Below are positions 16,340 to 23,485 of a stretch of 32,575 bases of DNA, piece after piece (position 1 is the stretch's first letter; every line of letters starts with the position of its first letter). The notes beneath the pieces are model-generated. The model was not told the origin of the DNA, did no database searches, and saw only the letters and a list, made by a program, of their open reading frames with translations. The DNA lies in the NCBI GenBank assembly GCA_017307335.1, contig JAFKFJ010000199.1, forward strand, positions 1-32,575, given 5' to 3'. Both the position numbers and the translations under genes were made by a program. This stretch comes from Alphaproteobacteria bacterium (GTDB taxonomy: Bacteria; Pseudomonadota; Alphaproteobacteria; Acetobacterales; Acetobacteraceae).

Positions 16340-16531
16340 TCAGCCGTCGGAAAATCCCGCGTGCACGAGGGGCCGCCGGTCGGCCCCGGTCAATTCGGCG
16401 TCATGCGGCGCGGAACCGCGGCCATCATGGCGGCCGGCGGGAGCCGGGCGCGCCGCGTCCCCGTCGCGGTCGGCGTCCATCAGCGCGACCAGGGTGGCGA
16501 CGCCGAGCGAATGGATGCGAAGCATGGCCAT
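16340..16531 (-). CDS. small hypothetical protein (63 residues)
   Basis: This is a short reading frame placed 11 bases after the stop of the preceding gene, with a good ribosome site (GGGGAGG) four bases before the ATG. The first ~18 residues are hydrophobic (MAMLRIHSLGVATLVALM) and the rest is polar and rich in Asp, Arg, Gly and Pro. I recognise no domain. The close spacing and ribosome site are the only support. If it is not real, 16134-16542 is an otherwise gene-free stretch that holds only the metE regulatory region. Confidence 0.4.
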   Translation of the reverse strand: MAMLRIHSLGVATLVALMDADRDGDAARPAPAGRHDGRGSAPHDAELTGADRRPLVHAGFSDG

Positions 16532-16542
16532 CGCCTCCCCGC

Positions 16543-17040
16543 TCAGTGGTGCTGCCGCGACGGCGTCGCGCGCGTGCCGCGCGGCCGCACCCGGCGCGGG
16601 AAGAACAGCCCGCCGATCGCGAACAGTTCGCCCAGGCCCACGATCGGGCCGAGCGCGAACGCCGCCCCGGGCGCGGTGAGCAGGGCGCCGCACAGCGCCT
16701 CCTCGGCACGCGCGCGCTCCCCCGCCTGCGCGAGTGCGGCGGCATGCAGCAGGCAGCGTTCGTCATCCGACAGCGACGCGCAGCCGGGACAGTGGATCTC
16801 CACCGTGCGCCGCGCGGTGCGCACCAGGATGCCCATCAGCGCATCGACCGAGAACGCGGCGTCGTGCACGCCGGCCAGCGCCATATCCAGGCAGAGCCGC
16901 GGCAGCGCCCGCTCGGCGCGCCGGAATGCGGCGACCCAGTTGCGCACGGCGCTGAGCAGCAGGCGCTCGGCCTCGTTGAGCGTCCTGGGCGCAACCCGCT
17001 CGGCCCGCGGCAGCGCGGTGAAACGAATGACCTGACCCAT
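16543..17040 (-). CDS. conserved-looking hypothetical protein with CxxC motif
   Basis: This 165-residue protein is not recognised. The N-terminus MGQVIRFTALPRAERVAP leads into a helical region rich in Leu, Ala, Arg and Glu. A Cys-Pro-Gly-Cys pair is at residues 84-87, with Cys96 ten residues on. A Gly/Leu/Phe-rich hydrophobic segment at about 122-147 could be a membrane anchor, and the tail is basic. The CxxC plus nearby Cys and the preceding EIH could bind a metal or act in redox. I chose ATG 17040; an ATG at 17067 would place the start 10 bases from a palindrome. It is transcribed divergently from gmd and has a Fur-box-like palindrome 37 bases upstream. Confidence 0.65.
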   Translation of the reverse strand: MGQVIRFTALPRAERVAPRTLNEAERLLLSAVRNWVAAFRRAERALPRLCLDMALAGVHDAAFSVDALMGILVRTARRTVEIHCPGCASLSDDERCLLHAAALAQAGERARAEEALCGALLTAPGAAFALGPIVGLGELFAIGGLFFPRRVRPRGTRATPSRQHH

Positions 17041-17076
17041 GGGCGGGGACTCCGTTGGGGCCGCCATGCTCGCTGA

Positions 17077-17095
17077 ATTGCGAATGCGTCGCAAT
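17077..17095. promoter_or_regulatory. Fur-box-like inverted repeat between divergent genes
   Basis: ATTGCGA and TCGCAAT form perfect 7-base arms around the 5-base spacer ATGCG. The 15-base core TGCGAATGCGTCGCA agrees at 13 positions with the alphaproteobacterial Fur-type consensus as I remember it (TGCRAATNATTYGCA). It lies between the CxxC hypothetical gene (minus) and gmd (plus), 37 bases from the first and 108 from the second, so the hypothetical gene is the likelier target. Confidence 0.5.
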
Positions 17096-17164
17096 AGCGA
17101 TCTGCGCGCGACCACCCGGCGGTGAGCGCGCCCGGGGATGGACGTCGCCCGCCGACTCCCCTAA

Positions 17165-18184
<1,020 letters not shown>

Positions 18185-18192
18185 CGCGCCGT

Positions 18193-18966
18193 TCAGCGCC
18201 GCGGGGCGACCAGCGCGAAGCGTGCGCCCTGCGGATCCACGCACTGGATGATCCAGCTTCCGCCGGGCACCTCCGTGGGCTCAAGAACGACCTGCCCGCC
18301 GCGCTGCCGCACGCGCGCCGCCGCCGCGTCGATGGCATCGACGTTGAAGTAGTAGAGCCAGTGCGGCGCGGGCGTGCCGGGCATCTTCGTCATCATGCCG
18401 CCGACCGGCATGCCGCCCGCAGCGAACAACTGGTAGACGCCCATCGCGCCCATATCCATGGCATCCGCCTTGGTCCAGCCGAACAGCCCTGAATAGAAGG
18501 CGAAGTCGCTCGGCTGGTCGCCGCCGTGCAGCTCGTGCCATCCCGCGGTGCCGGGGGTGCCGGGGGCCGCCGCGGCCGGGGGCGGCTCGCCCGCGCCTTT
18601 GAAAAGGATGAAGCCGGCCCCATGCGGGTCCGCGACCACGGCGAAGCGGCCGACGCCGGGAATGTCCTCGGGCGCCTTATGGACGGTGCCGCCGGCCGCG
18701 GTGACGCGGCTGGCATACGCATCGACATCGTCCACCGCGATGTAGCCGCTCCAGTGCGGCTGCGCGCCCATGGCACGCGCCTCCGCCGGGATCGGCATCA
18801 ACCCGCCCACCGGCACCTCGCCGGCGGAGAAGATCGTGTACGGCCGATCGGACATTCCCGAGTCAGCCGCCTTCCAGCCGACGACGTCGCGATAGAACGC
18901 CTCGGCCGCCTTGGTGTCGGTGGTCATCACGTCATACCAGACGAACTTTCCGGCGTGGTCGGACAT
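18193..18966 (-). CDS. VOC (glyoxalase/bleomycin-resistance) family protein
   Basis: This is a 257-residue cytosolic protein made of two tandem vicinal-oxygen-chelate modules. Module 1 is at about residues 5-120 (FVWYDVMTTDTKAAEAFY...GAGFILFKG) and module 2 at about 135-255 (WHELHGGDQPSDFAFY...GARFALVAPRR), joined by an Ala/Pro-rich linker. The substrate is unknown; such two-module proteins often detoxify or modify small electrophiles, and some are simple binding proteins. I chose ATG 18966, eight bases after AAGGAG, over the GTG at 18975 that overlaps the tetR stop. It follows the TetR gene directly, so the TetR protein probably controls it through the twin operators upstream. Confidence 0.9.
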   Translation of the reverse strand: MSDHAGKFVWYDVMTTDTKAAEAFYRDVVGWKAADSGMSDRPYTIFSAGEVPVGGLMPIPAEARAMGAQPHWSGYIAVDDVDAYASRVTAAGGTVHKAPEDIPGVGRFAVVADPHGAGFILFKGAGEPPPAAAAPGTPGTAGWHELHGGDQPSDFAFYSGLFGWTKADAMDMGAMGVYQLFAAGGMPVGGMMTKMPGTPAPHWLYYFNVDAIDAAAARVRQRGGQVVLEPTEVPGGSWIIQCVDPQGARFALVAPRR

Positions 18967-18971
18967 GGCGT

Positions 18972-19592
18972 TCACTCCTTGGACTCGGGTTGATCGAACA
19001 GCAGTTCGAGGTAGCGCCGCAGGTGCGACAGGCAGGCATCAGCAACCGCGGGCCCGCCACCGGCCTTGGCGAGAATAAAGGCGCCCTGCAGCACGGCCTG
19101 CGTGAAGAGTGCGAGACTCTCCGCACTCCACCCGGCATCCGGCGCGCGCTCCGCCCGCGCGGCGGCAGCGTCCCGCGCGATGGTATCCGCATGCGCCTTG
19201 ATGTGCGTCTCGCACGCTTCACGAAGCGCGGGATGCGTGGCGTAGGTTTCCTGCACCATCGTGCCGAGCAGACAGGTGAACTCCGGCAGCGTTCCCGTCA
19301 GCAGCGTCTTGCGGAAATCGACGTAGCCGAGCACCCGCTCGCGCGCGTCGGGCAGCGCGCGATAGGGCGCCTGCGCAAACAGCGCGTCGGCATTTGCCGC
19401 GAAATGCGCGGCGGCGGCGAGCGCCAGTTCCTCCTTGCTTGCGAAGTGATGGAAGAAGCTGCCCTTGGTCAGCCCGGCCGCCGCGCAGATGTCCTCCACC
19501 GTGGTCGCGGCATAGCCCTGGGCGCGGATCACCCGCATCGCCGCGTCGAGCAGCCGGGTCTTCGAAGCGTGCGGGCGATCGGCTGCGGTCAT
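18972..19592 (-). CDS. TetR/AcrR-family transcriptional regulator
   Basis: This is a 206-residue repressor-type protein. The N-terminal helix-turn-helix spans about residues 10-56 and ends in the typical LTKGSFFHHFASKEEL. The rest is the all-helical ligand/dimer domain, with several Cys and aromatic residues (FTCLLGTMVQETYA), close to the TetR_C family seen near oxidoreductases and VOC proteins. The start is set at ATG 19592: AGAGGG lies seven bases before it, while the other ATG (19598) would have almost no spacing to that site and overlaps operator 1. Two near-identical 18-bp palindromes immediately upstream indicate autoregulation. It forms an operon with the VOC gene. Confidence 0.92.
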   Translation of the reverse strand: MTAADRPHASKTRLLDAAMRVIRAQGYAATTVEDICAAAGLTKGSFFHHFASKEELALAAAAHFAANADALFAQAPYRALPDARERVLGYVDFRKTLLTGTLPEFTCLLGTMVQETYATHPALREACETHIKAHADTIARDAAAARAERAPDAGWSAESLALFTQAVLQGAFILAKAGGGPAVADACLSHLRRYLELLFDQPESKE

Positions 19593-19596
19593 TTTC

Positions 19597-19614
19597 ATAC
19601 CCTCTGGTCGGTAT
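19597..19614. promoter_or_regulatory. TetR operator 1 (overlaps leader)
   Basis: ATACCCTCTGGTCGGTAT is an imperfect 18-bp palindrome with ATAC/GTAT outer arms. It begins five bases before the chosen tetR start and covers its ribosome site. It is separated by one base from operator 2, and the two share the ATACC...TCGGTAT frame. Confidence 0.65.
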
Positions 19615-19615
19615 G

Positions 19616-19633
19616 ATACCGACCGCTCGGTAT
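19616..19633. promoter_or_regulatory. TetR operator 2 (perfect palindrome)
   Basis: ATACCGA and TCGGTAT are perfect 7-base arms around CCGC. Form and size match TetR-family operators, and it sits next to operator 1 at the tetR start. The channel-like gene on the same strand ends only five bases away, so the tetR promoter must overlap the operators or lie in that gene's end. Confidence 0.75.
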
Positions 19634-19637
19634 GGAG

Positions 19638-20108
19638 TCAAACCCGCTCGCGCCGCGCCCGGCGGTGCACGGGCCACACCTCGCTGATCATCGCGAACAG
19701 GAACGCGGTGGTCAGGCCGAACAACAGCAGCCCGTTCAGGGCCTCGATCCCGCCCATCAGCAGCCAGTCGCGCCCGACGGGCAGGTCCGGGTGACCGAAG
19801 GTGGTCATCGCGCCGAGCGAGTAGAGCATTGCCGAGCGCCCGTCAGGCAGCGCGCCGAGCAGGCGGTAGGCCACGGCCCAGGTCGCCGCCTCGGCCGCGT
19901 GCAACGCTGTCGCAAGCAGGGTCGAGACGCCGATCACGAGCACGAACACCGCCAGGAACCGGCGGCGGTCCAGCGTGCGGCCCAGCGTGCTCACCACGCG
20001 GGCATGGATCAGACCGAGGCCGATGACGTGGATCACCACCGTCACCACGATCAGCGGCACGCCCCACAGCCAGTCGATGCCCCACGGCGAGACGTCCGTC
20101 GCGTGCAT
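19638..20108 (-). CDS. small ion-channel-like membrane protein
   Basis: This 156-residue inner-membrane protein has three clear hydrophobic segments (about residues 12-36, 51-71 and 115-142). Between the second and third is a re-entrant-like stretch, YSLGAMTTFGHPDL (96-109), placed as the pore helix and selectivity filter are in two-TM potassium channels. The filter reads Thr102-Thr103-Phe104-Gly105-His106 instead of TxGYG, so potassium selectivity is doubtful. The start ATG at 20108 has a strong GGAGGGGG site. It follows moaB by 40 bases and may share its transcript. Function beyond membrane location is inference. Confidence 0.65.
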   Translation of the reverse strand: MHATDVSPWGIDWLWGVPLIVVTVVIHVIGLGLIHARVVSTLGRTLDRRRFLAVFVLVIGVSTLLATALHAAEAATWAVAYRLLGALPDGRSAMLYSLGAMTTFGHPDLPVGRDWLLMGGIEALNGLLLFGLTTAFLFAMISEVWPVHRRARRERV

Positions 20109-20148
20109 CCGCCCCCTCCCCCCGGCGCGGACGCGCCGCGCCGCGCGC

Positions 20149-20700
20149 CTATGCGGCCGCGGTCGCGCGACGGTGTTCGAGCAGCCGCGGCATCAGCTCC
20201 GCGAGGTTGCAGGGGCGATGGCGGATGTCGAGCTGCCACAGGAGGATGTCGTCCCAGGCATCCTTGACCGCGCCGGGGCTGCCCGGCAGCGCGAACAGGT
20301 AGGTGCCGCCGGCAACGCCGCCCAGCGCGCGCGACTGCATCGTCGAGGTGCCGATCTTCTGGTAGCTCAGCATGCGGAACAGCTCGCCGAAGCCCTCGAT
20401 GCGCTTTTCCAGCACGCGGTCGAACGCCTCCGGCGTCACGTCGCGCCCGGTGATGCCGGTGCCACCCGTGGTCAGCACGACGTCGATCGCGGGATCGGCG
20501 ATCCAGCCGCGCAGCACCTGCGTGATCGCATCGGCGTCGTCGCGCACGATGCCGCGCGTCGCCAGCCGGTGGCCCGCCGCCGCGATCCGCGCGGCCAGCG
20601 CGTCGCCCGAGGTGTCGTTGGCGGCGGTGCGCGTGTCGGAAACCGTCAGCACGGCAATGTTGACGGCAGCAAAGGCTCGGGTTTCGTCGATGCGCGACAT
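20149..20700 (-). CDS. moaB: molybdenum cofactor biosynthesis protein B
   Basis: This 183-residue MoaB/MogA-fold protein is thought to adenylylate molybdopterin, or to play a supporting role, before metal insertion. The molybdopterin-binding motif TTGGTGITGRD is at residues 77-87, and the ending SPGAVKDAWDDILLWQLD fits the family. I prefer ATG 20700 (ACGGAG nine bases upstream, and the family begins close to here). An ATG at 20724 overlaps the lytic transglycosylase stop by one base (TGATG) and would add eight residues. No other moa/moe gene is adjacent. Confidence 0.92.
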   Translation of the reverse strand: MSRIDETRAFAAVNIAVLTVSDTRTAANDTSGDALAARIAAAGHRLATRGIVRDDADAITQVLRGWIADPAIDVVLTTGGTGITGRDVTPEAFDRVLEKRIEGFGELFRMLSYQKIGTSTMQSRALGGVAGGTYLFALPGSPGAVKDAWDDILLWQLDIRHRPCNLAELMPRLLEHRRATAAA

Positions 20701-20723
20701 CGTGGCTCGCTCCGTGAAGCCCA

Positions 20724-22502
20724 TCAGGGCCGGGCGGCATCGTAGCGCGGCCAGAGCCCTTCGGCGAGTTCGTCGAGCCCCGGCGCCGCCGCGTGCAGGC
20801 GCGCCGCATAGATCCAGGTATAGGTCAGCACGCGCCGCACATAGGCGCGCGTCTCGTCGATCGGAATCGCCTCGATGAACAGCAGCGGATCGCCGTCGTC
20901 GCGCACCGTGGGGCCCCAGCGCATGTAGCTGCCGAGGCCGGTATTGTAGCTGGCGATGACGCGGATCAGGTCGTCGTCCACCGGGCTCTGGCCCGCGAGG
21001 AACGCGAGATAGCGCTGCCCCAGGTCGAGATTGACCGCCGGATCGTGCAGCCGCGACGGATCGAGCGGCCGGCCCAGCACATCGCGCGCCGTCTCCGGCA
21101 TGATCTGCAGCAGTCCGCGCGCCCCGGCGGAGGAAACCAGCGCCGCGTCGAAATTCGATTCGGCGCGGACGATGCCGTAGAGCATCGCCCGCTCGACGCG
21201 GAACCCGCCGGCCGGGCGCAGCGGCGGGATGGGAAAGCGCAGCGCCTCGTGCGGCCGCCCGTCGGCGGCGGCCAGCAGGTCGGCGAACTGGGCGGCGGTA
21301 TCGGCGAGGCCGGCGCGCTCGGCGATCAGCATCACCGCGCGCGCGAACGGGCGCGAGGCCTGGGCGGTCGGCGAGAGCAGCCGGAACTCGGCCTCCGCCC
21401 GCTCCTGCTGGCCGATCTGCAGCAGCGCCAGCGCCCGCAGCCCCGGCGCGGTCGCTGCCACCGCCTCGGCATCGGCGACGCCGAGCGTCTCGCGCTCCCC
21501 CGCGGCGAAGCGCAGGCGCAGGCCGAGCCGACGCCGCGCCAGCATGCCGTAGAAGCTGCGCGGCTGCTCGGCGGCCCGCAGCAGCCAGCCGCTGGCGCCC
21601 GCCGCATCCCCGGCGCGGCGATGCGCACGCGCCGCCCAGAACGCGCTGGCGCTGCGCAGCGCCGGGGCGCCGAGCGGCGCGTGCCAGGCCGCCTCGAACA
21701 GCGATCCCGCCTGCGCCCAGCGATGCAGGCGCCAGGCGGCAAGTCCGGCCGCGTAGCCGGCGGCCGTGGCCTGCCGCGCCGCCGGCGCGGCGAGCGCCAG
21801 CGCCTCGTCGTCACGATTGACGGTGAACAGGATCTGCGCCGCCTCGCCGCGCAGCTCGGCCGCGTATTGCGCGGACAGCCCGCGCGTGCGGGCCAGCAGG
21901 CGCTGCACCGCATCCCCGCCGCGAACCCGCGCCGCCGCGCGGACGTCGCGATCGAGTTCGGGGTTGCGCGTGATCGCGATCTCGCCCGCCTCGTCCTCGT
22001 CCGGCGGCGGCGCGGTGTCGAGCAGCGCCGTGGTGGTGGCGGTGGCGGGCGGCTTCGCATCCGGCGGCAGCCGCAGGTGCAGCAGGCGCTCGATCGCCGG
22101 CGCGTCCGGCAGATCGGGCCAGCGCTCCAGCCAGTCCTCCAGCGCCGCCGCATCCGGGCGGGTGTCAGGATCGAGATAGAGCGCCGCGAGAACATGGCCG
22201 CGCATGGCCTCGGCCAGCGGCGAAGGGTCGCGCAGCCACGCCGCCGCGCGCGCCGCGCCCTCGTCGTCGCCATGCTCAAGCCGCGCGAAAACCCACCGCA
22301 GCCGCGCCGCGGTCGACGGTGCGAGCGGATGCGGCAGCCCCGGCCGGAGCGGCGCGAACGCCTCCTCGCTCGCCGCGGGAAAAGGGTCCGGACGCGGTTG
22401 CGCGAGTGCGGGGCGCGGCCCCAGGGTACCAAGAAGGCCCACCACGACCAGGACGGCCGCGGCCACGGGGAGCCGGTCGAAGAAGCCGCCGATCCCGCCC
22501 AT
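20724..22502 (-). CDS. slt: soluble lytic murein transglycosylase
   Basis: This 592-residue periplasmic protein cleaves peptidoglycan strands to anhydro-muropeptides. An N-terminal hydrophobic signal (about residues 10-34) precedes a long helical superhelix region with TPR-like repeats (to about residue 420). The C-terminal catalytic SLT domain follows, with catalytic Glu448 in GIVRAESNFD, then SAGARGLLQIMPETA and VIASYNTGLGS. This is the Slt70-like layout. It overlaps the alternative moaB start. AT-rich palindromes lie 50-115 bases upstream in the gap to the uracil-DNA glycosylase gene and may hold its promoter. Confidence 0.92.
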   Translation of the reverse strand: MGGIGGFFDRLPVAAAVLVVVGLLGTLGPRPALAQPRPDPFPAASEEAFAPLRPGLPHPLAPSTAARLRWVFARLEHGDDEGAARAAAWLRDPSPLAEAMRGHVLAALYLDPDTRPDAAALEDWLERWPDLPDAPAIERLLHLRLPPDAKPPATATTTALLDTAPPPDEDEAGEIAITRNPELDRDVRAAARVRGGDAVQRLLARTRGLSAQYAAELRGEAAQILFTVNRDDEALALAAPAARQATAAGYAAGLAAWRLHRWAQAGSLFEAAWHAPLGAPALRSASAFWAARAHRRAGDAAGASGWLLRAAEQPRSFYGMLARRRLGLRLRFAAGERETLGVADAEAVAATAPGLRALALLQIGQQERAEAEFRLLSPTAQASRPFARAVMLIAERAGLADTAAQFADLLAAADGRPHEALRFPIPPLRPAGGFRVERAMLYGIVRAESNFDAALVSSAGARGLLQIMPETARDVLGRPLDPSRLHDPAVNLDLGQRYLAFLAGQSPVDDDLIRVIASYNTGLGSYMRWGPTVRDDGDPLLFIEAIPIDETRAYVRRVLTYTWIYAARLHAAAPGLDELAEGLWPRYDAARP

Positions 22503-22553
22503 GTCTCGGCGTTAACCGCCGCTCCCATGAGACGCAACCCGGCTCCATGCGAA

Positions 22554-22573
22554 ATATCTCAATAATAAGATAT
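22554..22573. promoter_or_regulatory. AT-rich inverted repeat upstream of slt
   Basis: ATATCT and AGATAT are 6-base arms with an 8-base AT spacer in a GC-rich setting, 52-71 bases upstream of the slt start. It is probably part of the promoter or operator region. The arms recall the metE palindrome but the spacing differs. Confidence 0.4.
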
Positions 22574-22599
22574 CGCGACGGGATTTCAGACGGTTAGCA

Positions 22600-22615
22600 G
22601 TGATTGCGTAATCAC
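22600..22615. promoter_or_regulatory. inverted repeat just after the UDG-like gene
   Basis: GTGATT and AATCAC are perfect 6-base arms around GCGT, seven bases after the UDG-like gene stop. There is no T-run after it, so it is a poor intrinsic terminator. It may be an operator for slt or a 3'-end stem. Confidence 0.4.
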
Positions 22616-22622
22616 AATCTTG

Positions 22623-23420
22623 TTACCGCCCGTCGAGCGTGCGCCGCAGCAGCAGCAGGTCGGCCCAGGCATCGCGCTTCGCCCCGGCGTTGCGGAGCAG
22701 GTAGGCGGGATGCAGCATCGGCAGCGCGGCGACCGGCGCTTCGAGGCCGGGAATGCTCGCCTGATGCCACCGCCCGCGCAGCCGCGTGATCCCGGCCCCG
22801 CCGCCCAGCACCGCCCGCGCCGCCAGGGCGCCGAGCAGCACGAGGTGCCGCGGCTGCACCAGGGCAATGTGGCGCAGCAGGAACGGCAGACAGGTCAGCA
22901 CCTCGGCATCGGTGGGGTTGCGATTGCCCGGCGGGCGCCAGGGTATCAAATTTGTGATCACATATTTGGTGCGGTCGAGCCCGATGCTCGCCAGCATCCG
23001 GTCGAGAAACCGGCCCGAGGGGCCGACGAACGGCTTGCCGAGCTGGTCCTCCTCGGCCCCCGGCCCCTCGCCCACGAACATCAGCCCCGCCTCCGGATTC
23101 CCGTCGGCGAAGACGAGGTTGGTCGCGGTGGCGGCGAGCGGGCAGCCGTCGAAGCCGGCCAGCGCCTCGCGCAGCGCCGCCAGCGTGGCGGCGCCCGCCG
23201 CCACTTCCCGTGCGCGCTGCGCCGCCGGGGGTTGCACCCGCCCGACCACAGGTTGCACCCGTGCCGCCACCGCAGGCGCCGGCATGGGGGCCGCCGCCAA
23301 GGGGGCAGCGGGCACGGCGGGCGGTGCGTCGGGTGGCCGGCGGCGGTCGCGGGCGACGGGGTCGAGCGCTTCATCGGCCCCCCACTCGATCTGCAGAAGC
23401 AACATCGCCCGCGCGTCCAT
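22623..23420 (-). CDS. uracil-DNA glycosylase, family 4-like
   Basis: This 265-residue protein has an Ala/Pro/Val-rich N-terminal linker (about residues 25-75). The glycosylase domain follows: FVGEGPGAEEDQLGKPFVG (115-133), YVITNLIPWRPPGNR (153-167) and LHPAYLLR (236-243), matching uracil-removing family 4 enzymes. Of the four iron-sulfur cysteines of the Thermus type, only Cys93 and Cys177 remain; the first position is Phe90 and the third is Trp161 in PWRPPGNR. This replacement is, I believe, common in alphaproteobacterial relatives. I chose ATG 23420 because family similarity starts there; the longer reading adds 11 residues. It is divergent from ETF-QO and separated by 65 bases. Confidence 0.88.
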   Translation of the reverse strand: MDARAMLLLQIEWGADEALDPVARDRRRPPDAPPAVPAAPLAAAPMPAPAVAARVQPVVGRVQPPAAQRAREVAAGAATLAALREALAGFDGCPLAATATNLVFADGNPEAGLMFVGEGPGAEEDQLGKPFVGPSGRFLDRMLASIGLDRTKYVITNLIPWRPPGNRNPTDAEVLTCLPFLLRHIALVQPRHLVLLGALAARAVLGGGAGITRLRGRWHQASIPGLEAPVAALPMLHPAYLLRNAGAKRDAWADLLLLRRTLDGR

Positions 23421-23429
23421 GCCGCAATT

Positions 23430-23458
23430 TTGCGCAAGCCGCGCACTGCGCATAGTCT
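23430..23458 (+). promoter_or_regulatory. candidate promoter of ETF-QO
   Basis: TTGCGC (23430-23435) and TAGTCT (23453-23458) are separated by 17 bases, the ideal sigma-70 spacing, and end 27 bases before the ATG at 23486. Confidence 0.45.
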
Positions 23459-23485
23459 TCCCGCCGGGGAAAGCCGGGGGTGCGG

